Source: Gammaproteobacteria bacterium (GTDB taxonomy: Bacteria; Pseudomonadota; Gammaproteobacteria; S012-40). From it: a stretch of 58,997 nt of DNA. The notes beneath the pieces were generated by a model that was given only the letters and a program-made list of their open reading frames with translations, made no database searches and had not been told where the DNA came from. The translations under genes were made by a program, and so were the position numbers. Positions 1 through 8,350 of the stretch are shown here, piece by piece (positions within the stretch are counted from its first letter, which is position 1; the number at the start of each line of letters is the position of its first letter). Where the stretch lies: the NCBI GenBank assembly GCA_027021445.1, contig JALUUH010000036.1, positions 1-58,997 on the forward strand, given 5' to 3'.

Positions 1-2
1 CT

Positions 3-146
3 GAACATACCGAATTAAATATCGAAAAGATACTACAAACCCTATTGACGGAACTCCCCCTAAAACAAGCCGTCAAGCTAGCCACAACGATGTCCGGCTT
101 AAAGAAAAACGACATCTATCAACGGGCATTAGAACTAAAAAAATAA
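3..146 (+). CDS. rsmI: RsmI 16S rRNA 2'-O-methyltransferase, C-terminal end (5' partial)
   Basis: The window opens inside a reading frame that ends at a TAA at 144-146. The 47 visible residues contain LPLKQAVKLA, SGLKKNDIYQ and a final ALELKK, which match the C-terminal helical tail of RsmI, the enzyme that 2'-O-methylates cytidine 1402 of 16S rRNA with SAM. The catalytic domain lies outside the window. The call is supported by position, because rsmI immediately precedes rnpB in many gammaproteobacteria, as it does here. The identification rests on a short tail plus synteny, so it is probable rather than certain. Confidence 0.8.
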   Translation, partial: EHTELNIEKILQTLLTELPLKQAVKLATTMSGLKKNDIYQRALELKK

Positions 147-165
147 TTTTTTTCTAAAAATAGGG

Positions 166-171
166 TAGAAT
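166..171 (+). promoter_or_regulatory. Putative -10 box of rnpB
   Basis: TAGAAT lies about 8 bases before the predicted 5' end of RNase P RNA. The upstream 20 bases are A/T runs with no clear -35 hexamer. The stable RNA would need its own promoter between rsmI and its 5' end, and this is the best candidate. Confidence 0.4.
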
Positions 172-178
172 TCTCGCT

Positions 179-554
179 GGAGTTGGCCAGACAGTCGCGG
201 TTGCTCAACATTACGTTGGCGCAACGGAGGAAAGTCCGGGCTCCATAGGGCAAGGTGCCAGGTAACTCCTGGGCGGCGCGAGCCGACGGAAAGTGCAGCA
301 GAAAATATACCGCCGATGGCCGTATTAAAGCGGATCAGGTAAGGTTGAAATGGTGTGGTAAGAGCGCACCGCGCTGGTGGTAACACTCAGTGGCATGGAA
401 AACCCCACCCGGAGCAAGACCAAATAGGGGGGCGAGTAGCTTGACTACGAGGCGTGGCCCACGTTGCCCCCGGGTAGGTCGCTTGAGGTTCACGGTGACG
501 TGATACCCAGATGAATGACTGTCCACGACAGAACCCGGCTTATCGGCTAACTCC
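179..554 (+). ncRNA. rnpB: RNase P RNA, bacterial class A
   Basis: This is the catalytic RNA subunit of ribonuclease P, which removes the 5' leader of pre-tRNAs. The conserved 5' core is present (GAGGAAAGTCCGGGCTCC around 224-243), together with the central AGGGTGCCAGG-like and GGTAAGAGCGCACC (357-370) elements and the 3' CRV element ending in AGAACCCGGCTTATCGGC. The terminal helix P1 closes between GGAGTTGGCC at the 5' end and GGCTAACTCC at the 3' end, which sets both boundaries. A run of T follows at 555-559, compatible with termination. The length of about 376 bases is normal for class A. Short open frames inside this interval are shadows of the RNA. In many relatives mraZ and the dcw cluster follow rnpB. 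Here an unrelated exported protein follows on the opposite strand. Confidence 0.97.
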
Positions 555-771
555 TTTTTAATTTTCTACCACAAAGAGCACCTCCTACTGGTGTTCGATG
601 AAGCACCCCGCGTCCGCGCATATAAAGCGTGATCCGATTTTCTAGGTTTAATCTTTTTTCCTCTGCTTTGCATGACTCTGTTAGCAAGACAATGCCCCAG
701 TTTGCCGTACGATATCATTTTCGATTTGGATAGGTATTCAATGAATGAGAGACTTTGATATAGCTTAAAGA

Positions 772-2031
772 TTAAAACTTACTACTAAACCCCATAGAGA
801 AAGCATAAGTCCTGAAAACCAAATCTTCCTGATTAATATTGTCTGCTTCGCTATATTGACGTAGTTCAAATTCAACAAATGGTGCAAGCTGAAACGTACT
901 TATTTCCGGCATCAGGATCGCGAAAGCGATGGCTGCGCTACCGATGTTCACATCATACTCTTCACTTTCAAAGACCACTTTGGAATTTGCAGAAATTTGC
1001 AATGGAACTGGTTTTAAATAGCTTGATGGCCAATAATCGTAAGAAACCATACCTCGCAAATCGACATACCATGATGTTCTATACAAAACATCAAGCTGTG
1101 CCGTATACGCATAACCAAGCTTCTCTTTTGCCGTAATATCATTTCCATCATCGGCCAGACTTCTAAAAAGTGCATTTTCAGAAACCGTTAATCGATTATA
1201 AGGCAAGACTCCAAACATGGATCGAACACTATACCGCTTGCTTTGATAAAGAAAGGACGTTTGAAAACCTAACTGCTGGTAATTCATAAGCACTTCGTTA
1301 TTAAAATTAACTAATTGCTCACTGGAACCAGTCTTTGATGAGAATAAACCATATTCTGTTCGATCAGAACTACGATGCACGTATAGCACACCCATAGAAA
1401 ACCCAAGCTCTCTTGAACGAAATGCATAATTGAGGGGATACACTTTTAAGGTATTAAACTCGCGATTTTTACTTACGGGGCTATCTGAATCACCATTCAC
1501 CAAGCCCGTCGTCACCAATGTTTCAGACTCATAGCTCAAGGCGGAAAATAAATTACCCCACGCAAAGCCATAAGTAAACTCAGGCATTAAATTCTGATCT
1601 TCAGTCAGTGCCAGTTTAATCGTTTTACCGATAAAAGGTAGTTTTTGCTTTCTAAACGAAGCGTCAAAACGATTATTGGTACGAACACGACTTACCGGTG
1701 GAGCACCAAAATTTACAGCGCTTGCAACTAAATTCGCATCCGCAGACTGAGCAAGCTCTTCTTCTATGGTAATAGAGACAGTTCCAGATTTTGATTCAAG
1801 CTCTGCGCTCACCACGCCGCTAGAGGGCTCCTCCGATGCTTTTGGAACAGACCGACTCAAACTACGATCTGCTTCAAGCTCATCAACTGATGGAGCACTG
1901 GACGCTTCAGTCTCGGGGCTTTCCTCCTCTAGCATTGACAAACCAAGCGCGGTAGTCACCAACAACATTTCAGCATTTACCGAGTAAACGCATCCCATCA
2001 TCAAAACTAAAATAAACACCCAAGCTTTCAC
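772..2031 (-). CDS. Exported protein, predicted outer-membrane beta-barrel
   Basis: I do not recognise a named family. I chose a GTG start at 2031 because it has a GAGG element eight bases upstream and gives a clean signal peptide (MKAWVFILVLMMG...VNA). A TTG at 2061 with AAGGGG upstream is the alternative and adds ten residues. After the signal comes a Ser/Glu-rich acidic linker of about 90 residues. The remaining ~300 residues alternate polar and aromatic positions in short strands (for example FTYGFAWGNLF, YNFAFRS-like segments). The chain ends in YAFSMGFSSKF with a C-terminal Phe, the usual signature for BAM-dependent insertion. Function and ligand cannot be stated. It is transcribed toward rnpB, with the Roadblock gene just upstream on the same strand (70 bases). 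Confidence 0.6.
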   Translation of the reverse strand: MKAWVFILVLMMGCVYSVNAEMLLVTTALGLSMLEEESPETEASSAPSVDELEADRSLSRSVPKASEEPSSGVVSAELESKSGTVSITIEEELAQSADANLVASAVNFGAPPVSRVRTNNRFDASFRKQKLPFIGKTIKLALTEDQNLMPEFTYGFAWGNLFSALSYESETLVTTGLVNGDSDSPVSKNREFNTLKVYPLNYAFRSRELGFSMGVLYVHRSSDRTEYGLFSSKTGSSEQLVNFNNEVLMNYQQLGFQTSFLYQSKRYSVRSMFGVLPYNRLTVSENALFRSLADDGNDITAKEKLGYAYTAQLDVLYRTSWYVDLRGMVSYDYWPSSYLKPVPLQISANSKVVFESEEYDVNIGSAAIAFAILMPEISTFQLAPFVEFELRQYSEADNINQEDLVFRTYAFSMGFSSKF

Positions 2032-2100
2032 TGAGTAAACCTCAGAGAATGCTCTTGCCAAATATACCCCTTCACAATTTCAATCACTCCAAAAAATATT

Positions 2101-2457
2101 TTATTGCAACGCTTTAACAACATTAGGCATGTTTTTTCGAATAGCGTATCGCACACCTCCGATAACTGCGGATGCATCTGTAAAAACGGCTAAAATATCA
2201 TCAACCGCTGTTGCCATAATCACCTTACCCTTACCAAACTCAGTGAGATGCTGATCCATATCTCCTAAGCTAAATTCTTTCGCTAAGCTTTCTGATGTTC
2301 CGACAACAGCTGCAACCATAGCCCCTAAAGCATCCACATCGACATTATCATGCCTAGTACTTTGGATCACAAAACCATCTCTACCGATGACCGCAGCAGC
2401 GGCAACACCTTTAACTTTTAAAAAATCACCCAATACAGAATCAATTGCAGTATCCAT
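2101..2457 (-). CDS. Roadblock/LC7 domain protein
   Basis: A single-domain protein of 118 residues covering the Roadblock/LC7 fold. It has an N-terminal helix, the strand-turn GVAAAAVIGRDGFVIQS, the long central helix DALGAMVAAVVGTSESLAKE, and the strands KVIMATAVDDILAVF and a C-terminal helix. The family includes MglB, a GTPase-activating partner of the small GTPase MglA, and several proteins of unknown role that dimerise and bind small GTPases. No MglA-like GTPase is visible in the window. The gene lies 87 bases downstream of the stop-side end of an unrecognised gene on the same strand (2545-3630), so the two may be co-transcribed. The domain call is firm, the role is open. Confidence 0.85.
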   Translation of the reverse strand: MDTAIDSVLGDFLKVKGVAAAAVIGRDGFVIQSTRHDNVDVDALGAMVAAVVGTSESLAKEFSLGDMDQHLTEFGKGKVIMATAVDDILAVFTDASAVIGGVRYAIRKNMPNVVKALQ

Positions 2458-2544
2458 TATAATTTCCTTTTCCTTACTATTAATGTTTCGACCTATTTTA
2501 CAACAAACAATAACGCCACCCGATTAATTAATCAAGACGGATGA

Positions 2545-3630
2545 CTATATCACGGACAAGCGACCCAATTCTGTCTTCATCCAGCGACAAATAGATTCAG
2601 ACTCTGGTAAAATAGGCGACTTACTTGAAACTTCCGAATCAATATCCGCCAGTTTTATGCCCAAGACTTCGACCAAGCTTTTATTGGCGAGAAATATATT
2701 AGCACTGCTTTTCTGTTCATAACTGCTTAGAATTAGTTTACGTAAATTTTCTTCTTTTACAGACTCTTGCTGCAAAAAATTAAGAACACCTGAAAATTTC
2801 GCGAACAGCGATCGATAAGAAACCAACTCAAGGTCAGGGGTCATACCTACAATGTAAATATTAAAATTTCGAGAAACAGCTATTCGAATAACAAGAGAAT
2901 GAGAATCCGAACTATCTGCAGCTATCACTTGACGAGATAACGAAGAAAACAAGCGATTAAGCTCCCCTTTTTCGCCCAACACCAATACTCTAATCGAATC
3001 AATCCCCGAGGACACTCCTCTATCTAACATCGATTCAAGCTTTCGATTAGCAATTCTATTGCATTGCCCTCCTCTTCGGGCCAATATATTCACTTTTGAG
3101 ATAGCACTGTCTAACACGGGGGCTTCCAAACGTTTTACAGTTATGGTTCTTAGAATTCTCTGCCGACCTAACAAATAAGACCGGATCACTTCCCTTACGA
3201 TAGATTCGCCAAGACAAAAATCTTCGGTGGAAATAGCAAAACGAGCAGCCTCAAGATGTTGTAATAATTTATCACAAGAATTCAACTTTCCTTCGCCTGC
3301 AATCTCCCCAAGCTCCAAATTCGCAATTAAAGCCTGAGTTAACAGACCAATGATTTGATTGGTTTCTAGCAAAGAAGCGCGTTTAACTTTTGGAAAATCC
3401 GAAGTTATATGTTGCATATTTTTGCTAAGCAACTTAAGTTTTTCTGCGGCTTCGGAATAATGATTCCTATCGATGGAATTTCTAACATCAATAAATAACT
3501 GATTAACTGAGTTTATAGTCTGACGAAAAGCCTTGTCTTCCCCCCACCTTAATAAATCTCTAAATTGCATTACACTCTCACGAAATCTCTTTTCAAGAGA
3601 TTGTTTGAAATCATCTTCTGTTACTTCCAT
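2545..3630 (-). CDS. Unrecognised soluble protein, 361 residues
   Basis: I do not recognise this family. The start was placed at the ATG at 3630 because AGGGAG precedes it by eight bases. The open frame extends 34 codons further, but that stretch is Ile/Asn-rich and coded by promoter-like A/T repeats. The N-terminal half is helical and charged, with heptad-like segments (residues roughly 1-110 and 130-170). The C-terminal half contains an alternating strand/helix pattern, with IRVLVLGEKGE near residue 215 and LVIRIAVSRNFNIYIVGM near 250, that could be a small alpha/beta or Roadblock-like domain. There is no P-loop, no signal peptide and no membrane segment. Its neighbour is the Roadblock gene at 2101-2457, and a partner function is an inference only. 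Confidence 0.6.
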   Translation of the reverse strand: MEVTEDDFKQSLEKRFRESVMQFRDLLRWGEDKAFRQTINSVNQLFIDVRNSIDRNHYSEAAEKLKLLSKNMQHITSDFPKVKRASLLETNQIIGLLTQALIANLELGEIAGEGKLNSCDKLLQHLEAARFAISTEDFCLGESIVREVIRSYLLGRQRILRTITVKRLEAPVLDSAISKVNILARRGGQCNRIANRKLESMLDRGVSSGIDSIRVLVLGEKGELNRLFSSLSRQVIAADSSDSHSLVIRIAVSRNFNIYIVGMTPDLELVSYRSLFAKFSGVLNFLQQESVKEENLRKLILSSYEQKSSANIFLANKSLVEVLGIKLADIDSEVSSKSPILPESESICRWMKTELGRLSVI

Positions 3631-4082
3631 ATGAGTTTCTCCCTGATATTTATTAACCTGCAATATAATTGTTAGTTTGCGTTCACTTAATATTATATTA
3701 TTAACAATAATGATTATATTATTAACAGACATGAAGATGTATATTTATTTCACATAATACTCATTAATCACCAATCAAATAACCAAACAAAAACCTCAAC
3801 AATACGTATTTTTAACGCGTTAATCAACTAGAGTTAGTGAGTGAAATGACTTTAAGCTTGTCTCCAATATTGAATTAGAGATAAAATCTGAATTATGCAG
3901 CCGAAAAAAACAGAGGAAGTCAATTACTTTCATTTTTAACACCAAACTCTTAGCCCTTCGGCACAAACTAGCTCGCACGTTCGGGATAATGGAATAATTT
4001 TAAAAACGTTCAGTGTTTTAATAGCGTACAATCTATTGCAATACTGTTTTAGATATATTATCAGGGAGAATAACTAAGCATT
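3631..4082. other. A/T-rich divergent intergenic region
   Basis: This 450-base region separates the divergent unknown gene at 2545-3630 and the ExeA-like ATPase at 4083. I see no convincing gene in it. It contains the 15-base direct repeat described at 3692-3727, and AGGGAG at 4064-4069 upstream of the ATPase start. It probably carries promoters for both directions. Confidence 0.5.
3692..3727. repeat. 15-base direct repeat, period 21
   Basis: ATTATATTATTAACA occurs at 3692-3706 and again at 3713-3727. The centres are exactly 21 bases apart, two helical turns, in the presumed promoter region of the gene ending at 2545. A tandem binding site for a regulator on one face of the helix is possible. 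The very low complexity also allows chance. Confidence 0.5.
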
Positions 4083-6860
4083 ATGTATGAACTATTTTAT
4101 GGGTTAAACCGACCACCTTTTTGCCTTTTTTATGAACGCGATTTATTTTTTGAAAGCCACACGCAATTTGAAGCCCAAGAAATAATTTCAGAGTTTTTCA
4201 GTGGAAAAAAGAATATTATATCTATCCAAGGGCCTGCAGGCTTAGGAAAAACAACAGTCGTTAGACAGCTAGTCGATAAAAATCTTATTAAAAATATTTA
4301 CGCTCAAACCTATTATCTCAATTGCACAATAAACCCAAATTTGTCGACTTCATTCATACAAGAATTTAACACTAGAAATCCTAAACAACTACAAACAAAA
4401 CCAAATAATACATCGATAGCTAAATCAATATCAGAGTTAAAAAATGATATTTTACTCATTATTGATGACGCACAAAGACTCTCAAATGAAAACATTTCAT
4501 TTCTGATAAACCTACTAGAACACTCAGCGACAAACAATCCGAGGTTTAAACTTTTTCTCATTAGTAATGCGAAAACTGAAATCGACCATGAGATTGAAAA
4601 AAACTCAATCCTAAAAAACGCCCTTACAAGCTGTCGATTAACTCCATTCTCTTCTATCGAAGTTAAAAAATATATAGAATATCGTTTGCATCACTCTGGA
4701 TGGAAGAACAATCCTTCGTTCAACAACGCAATATTTCCCTATATTTACAAATTAACCGGCGGCATACCTCGCAGAATAAACTCGCTCATGGATAGACTTC
4801 TAACTTTCGCAGAGTTCGAGCATCATAAGACAATTGACATCGATATATTAATGAAATTCTGCAGGTACTTACATCAAGAACTTGAATCACAACAAACACA
4901 CGACCATGATAGTTCAGACCTTTTCATCTCCTTAGGAAATAACTTACAAATTTTCGAAAATAATTCCGCAAGCCCCAAACCAAAAGAACGACAACAAAAA
5001 CCCGCTAATAAAGAGCTAGCGAGCATAATAAACCTAGTCATAAACCTTCACCGTCACCCAGAAAGATACAAACATTTATCGGATGGACTAAGCCCACTTC
5101 CCACTGGCTTTAATCGACTCATTAGCTACCTAAGTCCTAACAATGTACATTTTAGCAACATCCAATCCCACCTTGAAGAAAGCTTTAAACTAACCGACTT
5201 CAAAAAACTTGCCCATGAATTTATTATTAAAACTATTTTTTCACCTAATGCGAACAAATACAGACTACTTGGACTTAAAGACAAAACGGAACTTCGCGAT
5301 GCCAAACGCAACCTCAACACCTTGCTTAGCATCATCAACTCAAACAACACATCAACGTTACTGCCCGCGAATCCCAAAGAATTACTAAACCTCGCCTATT
5401 TATCGATTACCAACGAAGAAAATTCAAATCACAAGCCAGTTTCTCCTTCTAATTCGCCCGCTAAAACTACCACAGACAATATAAAAACCCACTCTGCCGT
5501 CAGTCAGAAAAAAAACAGTCCCAGCAACCATAACCCAAAACAACATCAAAAAAATGAAGCACAACCTGCCATTGAAATACAGCCTGTAATTAACGAAGAC
5601 ACTTCTCTCGCTCAGAAAGAAGAAAATATTCCGCCGTTTGTTTCAACAAAGAAAATTTCAGCTATCGCAGCATCGATTGCCGCTGTTGGTATCATTGCTC
5701 TTATTACGCTCAATATTAACGAGAACACGCCAGCTGACGAAGTTAGGCTTTCTAACAATCAACCCATCAATTCTAAACCCATTAATACCAATGAAACAAT
5801 TCAAGTAGCGCAAAACAACGCAGTACAAAGAGCACCTACCGATACTACCAAGCTCAAGGCGGCACCAGAAACAATCAAATCTAATGAAGCGCAAACTGCA
5901 AAAACAAATACCCCCCAACAACAAACTGCACCGAAGAATATAACCCCCCTACCAACAAAAAATATTACCTCTGCAAGCAACTTAACACCCACTGAAGCCC
6001 CCCCCCTCCCCAAAAAAAATGACGCCGTCAAAACCTTTCAAGACTCAAAAGAAGACAAACCTACCTTAGCCGATAAAAAGCAATTATTAAATGAGCTTAT
6101 AGCCAAGCTAACGCGTGCATATAAAACGGGAAATATTAACAACCTGTCTACACTCTTTGTTAAAAACGCAGTAACCAATGAAAACTTAGGCCGTAAGGAA
6201 ATAATCTCAGAGTATCAAAAACTATTTCGCACAACTCGGGATAGGGATATGAAAATCACTAACTTACAATGGAATATTAAAAACAATACAACAACCGCAA
6301 CAGGAAACTTCACTATTTCCTCGTTTAACAAAAAGTCTAATGAGCTAACAAAAAAAAGTGGTGAACTATTTATTCATGCCAAAGACACAAATGAAACTCC
6401 GCGATTACAGGCTTTTATCTACAACAAAGTTATTGATCAGTCTCCTGTCAAACCTATCGTCATCGCTACGACTAAAAAAGACCTTACGGAAAAAAAACTA
6501 AACTCTCTGATAGAAAGCTTCGTCACTCACTATGACCAAGGAGACATTAAAAGCTTCTCAGCATTATTTACTGAAAATGCTACAACTAACGACAGCTCCA
6601 ATCTTTCGGAAATCACAAAGAGTTATCAACAGCTTTTCTCAGGAACTTCAGAAAGAAATATTCAGTTTAAAAACCTAAGCTGGGAGAAAAAAGATGATTC
6701 GGTTACCGGGGTTGGTACATTTAGCCTGCAATTAAAAAACAAAAAAAGCAACAAAGAACTATCTGTTAACGGAGAAATATTCATTGACACCAAACTTGTT
6801 AATGACCAGGCAAAAATAAATGCACTACACTACCGCTATAGCCTTGCATCAAATGAGTAA
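4083..6860 (+). CDS. ExeA/GspA-like AAA ATPase with membrane segment and two NTF2-like repeats
   Basis: A 925-residue protein. Residues 1-270 form an ExeA-type AAA ATPase: an MYELFYGLNRPPF opening typical of the family, Walker A GPAGLGKTT at 50-58 and Walker B ILLIIDDAQ around 123-131, followed by GGIPRRINSLMDRLL, the sensor-2 region. Residues 270-520 are helical and then Asn/Lys/Pro-rich. One transmembrane helix lies near 523-545. A Thr/Pro/Gln-rich linker leads to two homologous domains (about 668-785 and 806-920). Each has the pattern helix - DxxxLSxLFxxNA-like strand - SYQQLF - NLxW - GxFxxx of an NTF2/SnoaL-like fold. ExeA-family ATPases help place secretin complexes through peptidoglycan, usually with a C-terminal peptidoglycan-binding domain. 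Here that domain is replaced by the tandem NTF2-like repeats. The ATPase would be cytoplasmic and the repeats periplasmic. No secretin gene is adjacent. Confidence 0.8.
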   Translation: MYELFYGLNRPPFCLFYERDLFFESHTQFEAQEIISEFFSGKKNIISIQGPAGLGKTTVVRQLVDKNLIKNIYAQTYYLNCTINPNLSTSFIQEFNTRNPKQLQTKPNNTSIAKSISELKNDILLIIDDAQRLSNENISFLINLLEHSATNNPRFKLFLISNAKTEIDHEIEKNSILKNALTSCRLTPFSSIEVKKYIEYRLHHSGWKNNPSFNNAIFPYIYKLTGGIPRRINSLMDRLLTFAEFEHHKTIDIDILMKFCRYLHQELESQQTHDHDSSDLFISLGNNLQIFENNSASPKPKERQQKPANKELASIINLVINLHRHPERYKHLSDGLSPLPTGFNRLISYLSPNNVHFSNIQSHLEESFKLTDFKKLAHEFIIKTIFSPNANKYRLLGLKDKTELRDAKRNLNTLLSIINSNNTSTLLPANPKELLNLAYLSITNEENSNHKPVSPSNSPAKTTTDNIKTHSAVSQKKNSPSNHNPKQHQKNEAQPAIEIQPVINEDTSLAQKEENIPPFVSTKKISAIAASIAAVGIIALITLNINENTPADEVRLSNNQPINSKPINTNETIQVAQNNAVQRAPTDTTKLKAAPETIKSNEAQTAKTNTPQQQTAPKNITPLPTKNITSASNLTPTEAPPLPKKNDAVKTFQDSKEDKPTLADKKQLLNELIAKLTRAYKTGNINNLSTLFVKNAVTNENLGRKEIISEYQKLFRTTRDRDMKITNLQWNIKNNTTTATGNFTISSFNKKSNELTKKSGELFIHAKDTNETPRLQAFIYNKVIDQSPVKPIVIATTKKDLTEKKLNSLIESFVTHYDQGDIKSFSALFTENATTNDSSNLSEITKSYQQLFSGTSERNIQFKNLSWEKKDDSVTGVGTFSLQLKNKKSNKELSVNGEIFIDTKLVNDQAKINALHYRYSLASNE

Positions 6861-6981
6861 CAACTAAATGGGGCAGGAGCTATTTTTGTAATGGACCCTG
6901 GACAGCATTCAATAATACAAAGGTCTTTATACGCTTGCGCAATGATAATCACCCGCTCGCCTCTCGTTTCTAAATTTTAAA

Positions 6982-7572
6982 ATGGATCAGCGAACTTATA
7001 TCAACAACATTCGTGCAGATATTGTATTTCATACTTTATTAAGACAATTTGAACTTAGCTTTCATACCACATGGGGCTTGTTTTCGCCTCGTGAAATCGA
7101 TGAAGGCACCCAACTTTTGCTTAAATATGTTGAAATAAAGGAATCTGATGATTGCTTCGATCTCGGCTGCGGTTATGGCCCCATTGGTGTAACAATGGCT
7201 AAACTTGCCCCTAGAGGGAAAACCCTCATGGTCGACAAGGATTTCATAGCTATTGAATACGCTAATAAAAACATTAACATCAATAAATTACCCAACTGTA
7301 AAGCAATACTTTCTAACGCATTTGACCATCTAGAAACACAAACTTACGATGTAATTTGCTCAAATATTCCAGCAAAAGTCGGTAAAGAACTATTACAGAT
7401 TATCATGCATGACGCCTTTCAACGATTGAATCCTGGCGGCTCCTTTTATGTAGTCACTATTAATGGCTTGCGACTATTCATGAAAAGACATTTTACTGAG
7501 ATATTTGGAAACTACGATAAAATCAAACAAGGTAAAAACTATACGGTTGCTAAGGCTACAAGAACCACTTGA
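6982..7572 (+). CDS. Class I SAM-dependent methyltransferase (RsmC-like MTS domain)
   Basis: A 196-residue protein with the SAM-binding motif I FDLGCGYGPIG near residues 54-64, motif II acidic VDKD around 86-89, and a SNIPAKVGKE segment near 129-138. That segment occupies the position of the NPPFH-type catalytic loop of N-methyltransferases. This is the compact MTS fold seen in the C-terminal half of RsmC and in related small RNA or protein methyltransferases. The variant loop (SNIP rather than NPP) is worth noting, since it may change the target. It is 121 bases downstream of the ATPase gene on the same strand and convergent with petC. The substrate cannot be named. Confidence 0.8.
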   Translation: MDQRTYINNIRADIVFHTLLRQFELSFHTTWGLFSPREIDEGTQLLLKYVEIKESDDCFDLGCGYGPIGVTMAKLAPRGKTLMVDKDFIAIEYANKNININKLPNCKAILSNAFDHLETQTYDVICSNIPAKVGKELLQIIMHDAFQRLNPGGSFYVVTINGLRLFMKRHFTEIFGNYDKIKQGKNYTVAKATRTT

Positions 7573-7696
7573 GACTTACTCGCCTCCTAGCATTGTTTTT
7601 GTACCTAGATTTCACAGTTGAACGCCCCTTCTTCAACCCAAATTTGTGCTCATATATTATTATATTATCCCATCATCTGGGTAAAGAAGTGTCTCA

Positions 7697-8350
7697 TTAC
7701 TCTAGCCTTCCCCACACACGCTTCATCACAAAATAAAACATAATACTTAAGCCAACGAGGTAAGCAATCACATATTTCCCCAAAGACTTTCTTTCCTGCG
7801 CTTTAGGGTCAGATGCCCAAACCAAGAATGCGGTGACATCTAATATTTTATTTTCGGTTTTTGTTTTTTCCTGTGGATTTAATGCCAGCGAATGTGAAAA
7901 TATATCTGGCATTCTAATTCCTGGAAAAAGTTTATTATCATAAATGTTTGCTGATTTTTCGTAATAACTGGTCAACAATGTATAAATATATTGTGGGCCT
8001 TGACTTCTAGCCTTGGCCATTAACGATAAATCAGGTGGTACAAGTCCGTATATTTGCGTGAGAATTACTGCCGAATTTATACTCGTCAATCTTTTTTCTG
8101 TTAAACGACCGCGTAATTTTTTTATTTCAGCCGTTGAAAACCCAATCTCTACGAGGTCTTGATAACGAATATATTTCATACTGTGGCACAAGCGGCATGA
8201 ATTATAATAAACCATTACACCGCGCTTCAGCGTCTCTTCATCCTGAAATATTTCAATCTTTGCAAGCGGCTGAACACTTGAACCAGCAAGACTTATATGA
8301 CTAACAAGCAGTAAAAGACCAACGAAAAAAGCGCCGAATGTTTTTTTCAT
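7697..8350 (-). CDS. petC: Cytochrome c1 subunit of the bc1 complex
   Basis: 217 residues with a signal peptide (MKKTFGAFFVGLLLL...SLA), a single haem motif CRLCH followed by SMKYIRYQDL, which is diagnostic of cytochrome c1, a candidate axial Met in GIRMPDIFS, and a C-terminal anchor helix YVIAYLVGLSIMFYFV ending in basic residues. It is anchored in the inner membrane and passes electrons from the Rieske centre to soluble cytochromes. It is shorter than many proteobacterial c1 proteins (about 240-290), with less material between the haem motif and the Met region. Its ATG overlaps the petB stop by four bases (ATGA), so translation is probably coupled. Confidence 0.93.
   Translation of the reverse strand: MKKTFGAFFVGLLLLVSHISLAGSSVQPLAKIEIFQDEETLKRGVMVYYNSCRLCHSMKYIRYQDLVEIGFSTAEIKKLRGRLTEKRLTSINSAVILTQIYGLVPPDLSLMAKARSQGPQYIYTLLTSYYEKSANIYDNKLFPGIRMPDIFSHSLALNPQEKTKTENKILDVTAFLVWASDPKAQERKSLGKYVIAYLVGLSIMFYFVMKRVWGRLE

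Noticed and set aside
135-526. Open frames on the minus strand near the left end
   Set aside because: They lie across the RNase P RNA and show no protein-like pattern. The RNA secondary structure explains the interval.
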